Both the position numbers and the translations under genes were made by a program. Shown piece by piece: positions 12,642 to 18,265 of a DNA stretch of 18,265 nt (the first letter of the stretch is position 1; the number at the start of each line of letters is the position of its first letter). The DNA comes from Treponema sp. GTDB taxonomy: Bacteria; Spirochaetota; Spirochaetia; Treponematales; Treponemataceae. Where the stretch lies: the NCBI GenBank assembly GCA_018385415.1, contig JAHAZA010000074.1, positions 1 through 18,265 on the forward strand, given 5' to 3'. Under the pieces are notes generated by a model. That model was given only the letters and a program-made list of their open reading frames with translations. It was not told the origin of the DNA and searched no databases.

Positions 12642-12884
12642 TATCCGGTTTTTATCCCGAATATACAGTTTTTGTCCGGAATTTGTTTTTGTATAGTGTT
12701 TTCAGTATTGAATAATCAATCGATTACTTTGCATAGAAATAGAGGCTGATTCCAGTTTGTCGGCTACAGGATTAGATTTGGAAGCAGGGGGTTGTATGAC
12801 ACTTTTTTCTGCTGAAATAATTCTGAAAATATGCTATATTTATGCGGCAGGGTAATTTATTAGCCTTAAAGTAGTGTAGAAAAG

Positions 12885-12918
12885 TTGTTAAACTGTCTAC
12901 TAAAATATACTATATTTT
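12885..12918 (+). promoter_or_regulatory. Flavodoxin promoter with a 17-bp AT palindrome
   Basis: TTGTTA (12885-12890) and TACTAT (12908-12913) are 17 bases apart. The -10 lies in the perfect palindrome AAAATATACTATATTTT (12902-12918). Flanking TAGTGTAGA and TCTACTA form a further imperfect inverted repeat, so the promoter is probably operator-controlled. Confidence 0.5.
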
Positions 12919-12939
12919 AATAAGAAGGGAGGTTTTTCT

Positions 12940-13389
12940 ATGAAAACAGCAATAGTTTATGCCAGCGTACACCATAAGAACACCGAAAAGCTTGTGAAAG
13001 CAATAGCAGAAAAGCATCCCGAAGTCGAGCTGATAGACGCTACAAAAACAATCCTTAAAGACTTGGCATCTTATGATCTGCTAGGCTTTGCATCCGGAAT
13101 CTTCTACAGCAAGTTTCACAAGGCCTTGTTGAGCTTTATTACAGATAATCTTCCAGCGCATAAGAAAACTTTTGTAATCTACACCTGCGGTTCTGATCAT
13201 TCTGCAGCTTATCTTAAGGATATCAAAGACCTGATTCAGTCTAAGGATTCTACACTTGTAGCTACATATTCATGTCTGGCCTATGATACCTTTGGCCCAT
13301 TCAAGTTGATTGGCGGATTAAACAAAGGCCGCCCGAATGAAGATGATATCCAGAAGGCAGTAGACTTTTTTGAGCGTATTAGTAAATAA
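12940..13389 (+). CDS. Flavodoxin family protein
   Basis: The 149-residue product has the flavodoxin fold: first strand TAIVYAS followed by the FMN phosphate loop SVHHKNTEKL (9-18), DLLGFASGIFYSKFHKAL (46-63) as the second flavin-contact region and FVIYTCGSDHSAAYLKDI (78-95). The length is typical of short-chain flavodoxin domains. It should bind FMN and carry electrons or act in quinone or thiol redox in the cytoplasm. AAGGGAGG precedes the ATG. It is monocistronic and converges on the AAA ATPase gene. It looks like an ordinary metabolic gene next to the accessory island. Confidence 0.85.
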   Translation: MKTAIVYASVHHKNTEKLVKAIAEKHPEVELIDATKTILKDLASYDLLGFASGIFYSKFHKALLSFITDNLPAHKKTFVIYTCGSDHSAAYLKDIKDLIQSKDSTLVATYSCLAYDTFGPFKLIGGLNKGRPNEDDIQKAVDFFERISK

Positions 13390-13390
13390 A

Positions 13391-13437
13391 ACACTATATA
13401 TAGTGTACAAGAAATAAGAGCACGTTATATATAGTGT
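13391..13437. repeat. Twin AT palindromes between convergent genes
   Basis: ACACTATATATAGTGT (13391-13406) is a perfect 16-bp palindrome, and ACGTTATATATAGTGT (13422-13437) is an imperfect second copy. On the minus strand the first is followed by TTTTATTT, so it may act as a weak terminator for the ATPase gene; as DNA the pair also looks like two operator copies. Confidence 0.5.
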
Positions 13438-13471
13438 CTATAATAGAGATTCTGTCTACCTGTCAGTTATT

Positions 13472-14806
13472 CTACCATTCTACATCTGCTAAATAACGTT
13501 TTAACAAGAATGCACAGAAATATGGGAAGGTATGAATATTGTTTTCAAATCCAACATTTCCATGGATCAATTTAATTCCAGTCGTAATATCAGGATATGA
13601 ATCGCTCTTAATAAGCGTTGCGAGAGATTTAGCACGTCCATTTGTAGATTTTACTTCTACAGGTACCAGTGACTTTTTAGTTCGAACAAAGAAATCCTGT
13701 TCAAGGGTCGAATTGTCTTTTTTATAATAGAACAGTTCATATCCTTGCTTACAGAGAGCTTCTGCAATTACATTTTCGTATAAAGCACCTTTATAAACAT
13801 TCATATTCTTATTGGCACGAAGATCTTCCTGGGCCTCTTCATCAAGATTAGCAACTAAAAGGCCTGTATCACGGAAATAAACCTTATATTTATCATCCTC
13901 ATAGTTGCCTTTTAATGGTAAATCTGGAGTATGCAGACAATAACAGAGATTTACCATACCTGCATCCACCAGCCATTCTACACAGCCCCAATAATCTTTG
14001 AATTTTGCTCCACTCGCAACCTTTGAAATCTGGAATTTCTTATTCTCTTTTGCCAGCTGCACAGGAATATGATTGAATACATTCAAAACACGGGTCTTAT
14101 CAATACCTTCCACGTATTTCTTGATATCTTCCTTATAATCTTCTATAAGTTCCTGTTGCAATTCAAGGCAGCCTTCAAAGGTTCCTTTTTCAATATAATT
14201 CAAAACAACCTTAGGCATACCACCTAAAATGCAGTAATCAAGAAAAAGATCGTTAAAAACATTAAAAGTAGTCTGATTAAAGGCTTCTCCAGACTTCATA
14301 TGAGAAAGAAGTTCTTCTACAACATCATTTTCATAGCCTTTTGCCCACAAAAACTCCTCAAAATCTAGGGACTGCATAGAATATTCTGATTTGTAGCCTA
14401 CACTATTGCTCTGAATCTTCTTATAGTTGATTCCAAGCATAGAACCGCTGCAGATAACATCAAATCTTCCATCTATACAAAAGGATTTTAAGCTTGTTGC
14501 AATCTCCGGAAAGTCCTGAATTTCATCAAAAAGAATGAGAGTCTTACCTTCTACAAACTTTTTGGATGGATCAATCCTGGAAATATTTTTGATTATAGAG
14601 GCAGCATCGAAGCCGTTTTCGCAGATGGTCATAAACTTTGTTTCAAGCGCAAAATTAATACTTACAAAGTTTTCATAAGTTTCTGCGAAATGCTCTATAG
14701 ATTTTGTCTTTCCTATCTGACGAGCCCCTTTTACTATAAGAGGCTTTTTATCTTCAGACTCTTTCCATGAGATTAAAAAACTGTCTATCTTTCTTTTTAA
14801 GTACAT
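13472..14806 (-). CDS. AAA_14 / DUF4143 ATPase
   Basis: The 444-residue product has the standard layout of this family: basic N-terminus MYLKRKID, Walker A KGARQIGKT (26-34), Walker B LILFDEIQD (90-98), a GSMLG sensor-like motif, then the DUF4143 region with a C-terminal restriction-fold strand pair EQDFFVRTKKSLVPVEVKS (368-387; E-VK pattern). These ATPases are abundant in Treponema genomes; their cellular role is not settled. The start at 14806 is chosen because the family begins there and TATAAT (14818-14813) stands 6 bases before the ATG, predicting a leaderless transcript. Four 33-bp repeats lie upstream. Confidence 0.85.
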   Translation of the reverse strand: MYLKRKIDSFLISWKESEDKKPLIVKGARQIGKTKSIEHFAETYENFVSINFALETKFMTICENGFDAASIIKNISRIDPSKKFVEGKTLILFDEIQDFPEIATSLKSFCIDGRFDVICSGSMLGINYKKIQSNSVGYKSEYSMQSLDFEEFLWAKGYENDVVEELLSHMKSGEAFNQTTFNVFNDLFLDYCILGGMPKVVLNYIEKGTFEGCLELQQELIEDYKEDIKKYVEGIDKTRVLNVFNHIPVQLAKENKKFQISKVASGAKFKDYWGCVEWLVDAGMVNLCYCLHTPDLPLKGNYEDDKYKVYFRDTGLLVANLDEEAQEDLRANKNMNVYKGALYENVIAEALCKQGYELFYYKKDNSTLEQDFFVRTKKSLVPVEVKSTNGRAKSLATLIKSDSYPDITTGIKLIHGNVGFENNIHTFPYFCAFLLKRYLADVEW

Positions 14807-14812
14807 ACTTAT

Positions 14813-14818
14813 ATTATA
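14813..14818 (-). promoter_or_regulatory. -10 of a predicted leaderless promoter for the AAA ATPase
   Basis: TATAAT is followed by six bases and then the ATG, and no ribosome binding site is present between them. The -35 is unclear. Confidence 0.6.
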
Positions 14819-14827
14819 GCACACTTT

Positions 14828-14951
14828 TCCTAAAACATGAGCGAATTTTTGCAATATTTCACTATTTTATGAGCGAATTATTCCCTGCAAAACACTATTT
14901 TATGAGGGAATAATTCCCACCCTGTCGCTGTTTTATGAGGAAATCACACTG
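14828..14951. repeat. Four tandem copies of a 32-33-bp repeat
   Basis: The core TTTTATGAGSGAAT recurs in register: TGAG falls at 14838, 14870, 14903 and 14936 (steps 32, 33, 33). Units start near 14828, 14860, 14893 and 14926. The middle two are nearly identical (CACTATTTTATGAG then GAATWATTCCC); the outer two are diverged. The array begins 10 bases from the ATPase -10 and ends inside the truncated GHKL gene. Confidence 0.75.
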
Positions 14952-15406
14952 CCGGACTCAGACTCCATTGTGTAACTCTGCTTTCCCATAACATAAGGTG
15001 CCTTAATATGCATAATCTCATGATTTGCTTTATTTGCAGGTGAACGATTGTAAATCTCCCAGGCATCATTTTCTTTATTTGCTGCAGACAAAGCCTGAAT
15101 CAAACCAAAACCGTGCTCGTTTAATACAGTGTCAGAACCGGCCTTTCCCAGTGTCAGAGCCTCCCCTGCATCCTTGATTCCAAGTCCAGAATCTTCAATG
15201 GAGATGATGATTGCCTGATCAACATCATTTGTCTCTTCCAGAGTAATCTGAACCTTTTTGAGCTCTGTATTATTCCCAAGGATGTTCGAAATTGCATTGT
15301 CTACAAGCTCATTAATACTCTGCTCTGCGTTCTCGTAGTTACCGCCGAGCTCCTTCCAGATGTCATTTGAATCCGGCTGTGTGTTCAAATAATTTTTATT
15401 TTCCAT
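14933..15406 (-). pseudogene. Truncated GHKL (HATPase_c_3-type) ATPase
   Basis: The 157-residue frame has the ATP-binding signatures of GHKL ATPases: N-box INELVDNAISN (31-41), G1 IEDSGLGI (70-77) and G2 NEHGFGLIQAL (96-106). Family members continue well past this point; here the frame stops within the 33-bp repeat array, so the C-terminal part is lost. The start at 15406 follows GGGAGG. GHKL ATPases of this kind accompany Z1, Vsr and methylase genes in restriction-type defence clusters, and the divergent small HTH gene at 15555 fits a control protein, so this may be the remnant of such a system (inference). TTGACA-N17-TATATT (15514-15486) is its promoter. Confidence 0.65.
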
Positions 15407-15420
15407 AACTTCCTCCCTTT

Positions 15421-15540
15421 CTAAAAATGGGTAAATATGATATAATTTATACAAGAAGTGTGGGTAAATACACATCTTTACTTTAAATATATGTATATAT
15501 GCCCACTTTGTCAAGAAAAATATGGGTATTTCCCTATATT
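15421..15540. promoter_or_regulatory. Divergent control region with repeated GGGTA half-sites
   Basis: TGGGTAAATA occurs at 15428-15437 and 15461-15470, exactly 33 bases apart; inverted or related copies are GTGGGCA (minus strand, 15506-15500) and TATGGGTATTTCCCTATA (15521-15538). They flank the minus-strand promoter TTGACA (15514-15509), 17 bases, TATATT (15491-15486). The layout fits autoregulation by the HTH protein at 15555. Confidence 0.5.
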
Positions 15541-15554
15541 TTTGAGGATTTTTT

Positions 15555-15836
15555 ATGGAAAAAGACATGTTCTGGAAGAATGTTTTGATATTATTGAAAA
15601 ATAAAAAGATTTCCCAGGAGAAAATGTGCGAGGATCTCGGCATGAGTATCTACACCCTTCGCAGCTCCATTTCCAAGCAGGTCTTACCAAGAGTCGATGT
15701 CGCAAAAACAATTGCAGACTATCTGGACTCCTCCGTCGATTTCCTCCTCACCGGTAAAGAATCAAACGAATACAAAGAACGCCTCGAAACCCTGAAAACA
15801 AAGATTGAGAATATCATTCAGGAAGAAGGAAAGTAA
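15555..15836 (+). CDS. Small XRE-family HTH regulator
   Basis: The 93-residue product has a Cro/CI-type HTH domain (about 6-66: FWKNVLILLKNKKISQEKMCEDLGMSIYTLRSSIS, then VDVAKTIADYLDSSVDFLLTG) and a charged C-terminal helix. The size and divergent position resemble control proteins of restriction-modification systems. Weak GAGGA lies before the ATG. Codon use becomes C-rich through the gene, unlike its neighbours. It probably binds the GGGTA sites in its own upstream region. Confidence 0.8.
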   Translation: MEKDMFWKNVLILLKNKKISQEKMCEDLGMSIYTLRSSISKQVLPRVDVAKTIADYLDSSVDFLLTGKESNEYKERLETLKTKIENIIQEEGK

Positions 15837-15871
15837 TAAACATAATCTCCGCTTCCCCTCGCTTCAAACCC

Positions 15872-15912
15872 TATCATAAAATGATAGACTTTTAAAAAAT
15901 CAGTGCTATACT
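15872..15912 (+). promoter_or_regulatory. Perfect shared-type palindrome at the WYL promoter
   Basis: TATCATAAAATGATA (15872-15886) has perfect arms. Here it sits 20 rather than 11 bases before the -10 TATACT (15907-15912) and overlaps a possible -35, TAGACT (15885-15890; 16-base spacing). The different placement suggests repression here if the same protein activates at the 11-base promoters. Confidence 0.6.
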
Positions 15913-15918
15913 TATGGT

Positions 15919-16989
15919 ATGAGTAAGAAGCTATCTGAAGATGAAAAAGAAAGACGCAAAATCGAACGTCAGTTACGAAGTGATGAAAAGGCTGTACAGA
16001 ATGAAATAAAGCCTCCTGTAGATAAATACGGCGCAAAAATTCTCCGTATCCTTCGGGAAGAAGCACCAGCGCATCCAGAAATCAAATATAATTCAACCTA
16101 CTTTGAAGAGCGTTTTAATGTTGCAAACATCACGATTATGCGCGCAACTTCAAAGCTAAGAAAGAATCACTTGATCAAAGACAAACAGGTTCATGGAAGC
16201 TATGTAATTGACGAAAAATTCGAAGATTTTTATACACAGCATTATTCAGAAGAAATTCAGAAGAACCTGAATCTTATTGCAAGCCTGGGCGGAGTTTTGC
16301 AGCAGTTTAAGAATACTCCCCTTTTTGAAAATGTTGCCGATTTAATTTATCTGCTTCAGCCGGAAATTGCAAAGAATGACGATGTCTTTTCTTCTGGACG
16401 TGTAATTGTTTCTCCTCAGATGGAATATTCTATTGACCAGCGAAACTGGGATAGAGTTTACGAAGCCATTCAGAAAAATCATAAGCTCAGATTCAGATAT
16501 ACCAAGCCTTACACAAATAATGAAGCAAGACGTACTGTATGGCCTTATCAGTTGATTCTGGATAATGGTACAGTTTATCTTTTTGCTTACAGTGAATACG
16601 CAGACCTCGTGCTTTTATATGATTTGAATTACATGACTGAGGTTGTTGTCATGAATGAAGAGTTCAAGTTGCCTAAAGACTTTGATATAAACAATTACAG
16701 TGGCGGCGGAAGGCTTGGTGCATTTAAGGGCGAAAAAATCGAAAAGTTCAAAATTCGTTTTACAGGATATGCAAAGGATTGGATAAAGGAACACAAATGG
16801 GCCGATGATCAAACCTTCAAAGAAGAGGAAGATGCTACAATCGTATCATTTCAGTCCAGCCAGTTTGAAAGAGTTCTTGAGTTGCTTTTAAGCTGGGGGC
16901 GTCAGGCAGAACCTCTTGCCCCTGCCCGTCTCGTAAAGCGCTGGAAAGATGAAGTTCTTGCAATGGCAGAGCTGGTGAAAAAATCCTGA
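15919..16989 (+). CDS. WYL-domain transcriptional regulator
   Basis: The 356-residue product has a charged N-terminus, a winged-HTH-like region (38-97), a helical linker, a WYL domain (about 178-245, with FRYTKPYTNNEARRTVWPYQLILDNGTVYLFAY) and a WCX-type C-terminal extension (about 270-350). WYL proteins are DNA-binding regulators that sense nucleic acid or nucleotide-related ligands and often govern defence or accessory genes. The ATG lies six bases after TATACT and has no ribosome binding site, predicting a leaderless mRNA. Its promoter holds the best copy of the palindrome found at the DnaB-, FliG- and FlhA-like genes, so it is the best candidate in the window for the regulator of that set. 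Confidence 0.85.
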   Translation: MSKKLSEDEKERRKIERQLRSDEKAVQNEIKPPVDKYGAKILRILREEAPAHPEIKYNSTYFEERFNVANITIMRATSKLRKNHLIKDKQVHGSYVIDEKFEDFYTQHYSEEIQKNLNLIASLGGVLQQFKNTPLFENVADLIYLLQPEIAKNDDVFSSGRVIVSPQMEYSIDQRNWDRVYEAIQKNHKLRFRYTKPYTNNEARRTVWPYQLILDNGTVYLFAYSEYADLVLLYDLNYMTEVVVMNEEFKLPKDFDINNYSGGGRLGAFKGEKIEKFKIRFTGYAKDWIKEHKWADDQTFKEEEDATIVSFQSSQFERVLELLLSWGRQAEPLAPARLVKRWKDEVLAMAELVKKS

Positions 16990-16999
16990 AGAAAAAACT

Positions 17000-17341
17000 C
17001 TAACCGCAGTATACTCTCCAGGCAGCAAGCTTCAAGGCTTCTTTATCAATCTGGTCCTCAGAAGTGTATTCGCTGATTCTTTGGATAATTGTATACGCAA
17101 TTTTTACGGGAATCTGTGACGAAAGAGGATGCGAATTATAATAACGGATCTCTTCAGGAGAAATTGTTTCTTCATATGTCTCTACGCGAGGATGAAGATC
17201 TCCAATCAGAGGATCCACACCTCGTTTGGCTGCGAGGCGCTTCAACTTTAATTCTTTATTCAGGCTTTTATACTGTTCGATTAATATCGGGCTGATTCCA
17301 CTACTGCCAGCCCCTACTCCACTTACCGCACCGACACTCAT
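17000..17341 (-). CDS. Hypothetical protein behind the FlhA-like gene
   Basis: The 113-residue product starts one base after the FlhA-like stop codon, with TGGAGGA overlapping that stop, so the two are translationally linked. The N-terminus MSVGAVSGVGAGSSGISP is Gly/Ser-rich and probably disordered, a style seen in substrates of the flagellar export system. The remainder is helical and charged. The C-terminal HPLSSQIPVKIAYTIIQR...DKEALKLAAWRVY faintly recalls the end of FlhB, but not enough to claim. Function unknown. Confidence 0.65.
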   Translation of the reverse strand: MSVGAVSGVGAGSSGISPILIEQYKSLNKELKLKRLAAKRGVDPLIGDLHPRVETYEETISPEEIRYYNSHPLSSQIPVKIAYTIIQRISEYTSEDQIDKEALKLAAWRVYCG

Positions 17342-17342
17342 T

Positions 17343-17996
17343 CTAATCCTCCAGAACTGTATATGCTGCAGTGTAAGTTAGACAAGCTGTGATCATTGTA
17401 CTAAGAGTTGTAGGAATTACTGCTGTAATACTTACAAGATTTAAGGCTTCAATGATAGATAGTTTATGAACAAAGATTCCAGTGAGGCTGCCACCAACCA
17501 GAACTACAATGTAAATATATGTAATTGCGTTTAAGTTTCCCTTCAGAAATAATGAGCTTCCTTCTAGGTTACTGTAGTAAATTTGATCTTCGGGTTTACG
17601 CTCTCTCTCCTTTTCAGCTTTACATATTTCCTTAACTCTTTTTCGAATAAAAATATTTGAAAGTACCAGAAGTGTTATAGAAATAATGATGGCGATAATA
17701 AAGAAATACCCCTTGCCAGATATTTTCTCCAAGTTGATTTTGCTTTTATAATTAAGGATTATACTCGTATAAGAAATTTGCAGACTCAGATTTATCAGAG
17801 TTAGAAATAATAAATATCGAGGCAGAGCTTGTATCTTCTCGTTAGAATTTCTGACTGTATTAAACAAGAGCATAGATAAGGCCCAGGAAAGCAGATACAA
17901 TATATTTACCAACATTTCCGGGATTGGAATGAACAGTAAGACCATAGCCATTACTATGGCTATGGGAAGTATGTTTTGAACAATCTTCTTCAGCAT
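17343..17996 (-). CDS. FlhA membrane-domain-like protein lacking the FHIPEP loop and cytoplasmic domain
   Basis: The 217-residue membrane protein follows the N-terminal half of FlhA, the flagellar export gate. VMAMVLLFIPIPEMLVNILYLLSWALSMLL (15-44) matches FlhA helices 1-2 with their P-L/I-P hinge, and PRYLLFLTLINLSLQISYTSIIL (59-81) matches the F-P-T-LLLITTLFRLALNVSSTRLIL segment. YYSNLEGSSLFLKGN (140-154), then GGSLTGIFVHKLSIIEAL (168-185), match the DFYGAMDGASKFVKGD...G...G region. The conserved DAMPGKQMAID loop, with the proton-relay Asp, is replaced by a short charged stretch (115-137), and the large cytoplasmic domain is absent. About six helices are predicted. GGAGG precedes the ATG. 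Shared-type promoter. It is probably not a working export gate. Confidence 0.8.
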   Translation of the reverse strand: MLKKIVQNILPIAIVMAMVLLFIPIPEMLVNILYLLSWALSMLLFNTVRNSNEKIQALPRYLLFLTLINLSLQISYTSIILNYKSKINLEKISGKGYFFIIAIIISITLLVLSNIFIRKRVKEICKAEKERERKPEDQIYYSNLEGSSLFLKGNLNAITYIYIVVLVGGSLTGIFVHKLSIIEALNLVSITAVIPTTLSTMITACLTYTAAYTVLED

Positions 17997-18005
17997 ATAA
18001 AACCT

Positions 18006-18067
18006 CCAGCTTTTTCAGAGTTTTCAATGCTGGTAATTGTATCTTAAAAGAATATCATCTAGTGATA
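18006..18067 (-). promoter_or_regulatory. Shared-type operator-promoter and leader hairpin of the FlhA-like operon
   Basis: On the minus strand TATCACTAGATGATA (18067-18053) is followed by exactly 11 bases and TACAAT (18041-18036). CCAGC (18033-18029) and GCTGG (18010-18006) can pair and would involve the base of the GGAGG ribosome binding site, recalling the fold-back at 25-53. Confidence 0.7.
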
Positions 18068-18121
18068 GGGTTTGAAAAAAGTTTTACTTAAAGAGTAGGT
18101 CGTTTTCATGCCAAATATCCC

Positions 18122-18265
18122 GTAAGCCAGAGTATTCCCGTATCCGTCAATTCTAGCCTAAATTATTCTACCCATTCACCGCGCATTTTAAAAGGGGTAA
18201 TCTCAATGTTCCAGGGAAGCAGTTTATTCCAGTCTTCGGCGGTTTGAGCGTAAGGAGCCTTTTCA
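18122..18265 (-). mobile_element. IS66-family element, right end only
   Basis: The window ends inside an IS66-type transposase gene. GTAAGC at 18122-18127 fits the start of IS66 terminal repeats, placing the likely element boundary 41 bases beyond the transposase stop. The 8-bp target duplication cannot be tested because the other end is outside. Confidence 0.5.
18163..18265 (-). CDS. IS66 transposase, C-terminal fragment (continues beyond the window)
   Basis: Thirty-three codons and a stop are visible. The fragment reads KAPYAQTAEDWNKLLPWNI and ends GEWVE. The A-x-T-x-E-x-W-x-x-LLPWN motif is the C-terminal element of IS66 TnpC transposases, DDE enzymes that need accessory TnpB. The frame is open to the window edge, so the gene is cut by the window rather than broken. 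Confidence 0.8.
   Translation of the reverse strand, partial: EKAPYAQTAEDWNKLLPWNIEITPFKMRGEWVE

Noticed and set aside
12796..12855. A 19-residue ORF after AGGGGG in the gap before the flavodoxin gene
   Set aside because: Too short, hydrophobic without charged flanks, and no promoter or repeat supports it as a gene or a type I toxin.
15407..15643. N-terminal extension of the GHKL frame up to an ATG at 15643
   Set aside because: It would run through the divergent promoter region and into the HTH gene; the ATG at 15406 has GGGAGG five bases upstream and matches the family start.
17000..17341. The small protein as a FlhB C-terminal domain mimic
   Set aside because: Only a faint resemblance at the last 45 residues; the diagnostic NPTH motif is absent, so no homology is claimed.
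1..18265. CRISPR arrays, tRNA or rRNA genes
   Set aside because: No regularly spaced repeat-spacer pattern was seen; the 33-bp array at 14828-14951 has contiguous repeat units with no unique spacers. No cloverleaf or rRNA-like sequence was recognised by eye.

Overview
The window looks like an accessory region of a host-associated spirochaete, most likely a rumen or gut Treponema. The evidence is AT-rich DNA, relatives of flagellar proteins (FliG, FlhA and probably MotA), a peptide matching the N-terminus of Treponema FliM, an AAA/DUF4143 ATPase, and an IS66 transposase tail at the right edge. No rRNA, tRNA, CRISPR array or core-gene operon is visible.

Left block (1-5500): mostly monocistronic small or mid-sized genes. 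They encode two stand-alone relatives of the DnaB helicase motor domain (59-886 and 1961-2851), two unknown proteins in divergent orientation (894-1337, 1446-1877), a triple zinc-ribbon-like repeat protein, an unknown 269-residue protein, a DUF2493/SLOG protein, a FliG-like protein lacking FliG's first domain (4497-5225) and a 46-residue peptide. Several share one promoter design: a 15-bp near-palindrome TATCAY-NNN-ATGATA followed by exactly 11 bases and a -10 hexamer, with no recognisable -35.

Middle block (5500-11500): a fused DNA-methylase/specificity-subunit protein whose catalytic NPPF motif is missing, then a closely spaced operon: HTH regulator, single-TM protein, helical protein, unknown 340-residue protein, a protein with the FliM CheY-binding peptide inside it, and a protein resembling the cytoplasmic parts of MotA. 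Two genes here share a hairpin leader just before the ribosome binding site.

Right block (11500-18265): a predicted small RNA of about 54 nt with its own promoter and terminator, a 66-residue protein, an S24/CI-like repressor, probable IS-end repeats, a flavodoxin, an AAA_14/DUF4143 ATPase preceded by four 33-bp repeats, a truncated GHKL ATPase diverging from an HTH regulator, a WYL-domain regulator whose leaderless promoter carries the perfect form of the TATCAT/ATGATA palindrome, and an operon of an unknown protein and a FlhA membrane-domain relative driven from the same type of promoter.

Main idea: one operator-promoter type, possibly controlled by the WYL protein, drives incomplete or apparently inactive relatives of the replicative helicase (DnaB) and the flagellar machine (FliG, FlhA); an adjacent operon carries FliM- and MotA-like pieces. 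They could be dominant-negative brakes or decoys acting on replication and motility. The similarities and motif losses are read from sequence; the function is inference.
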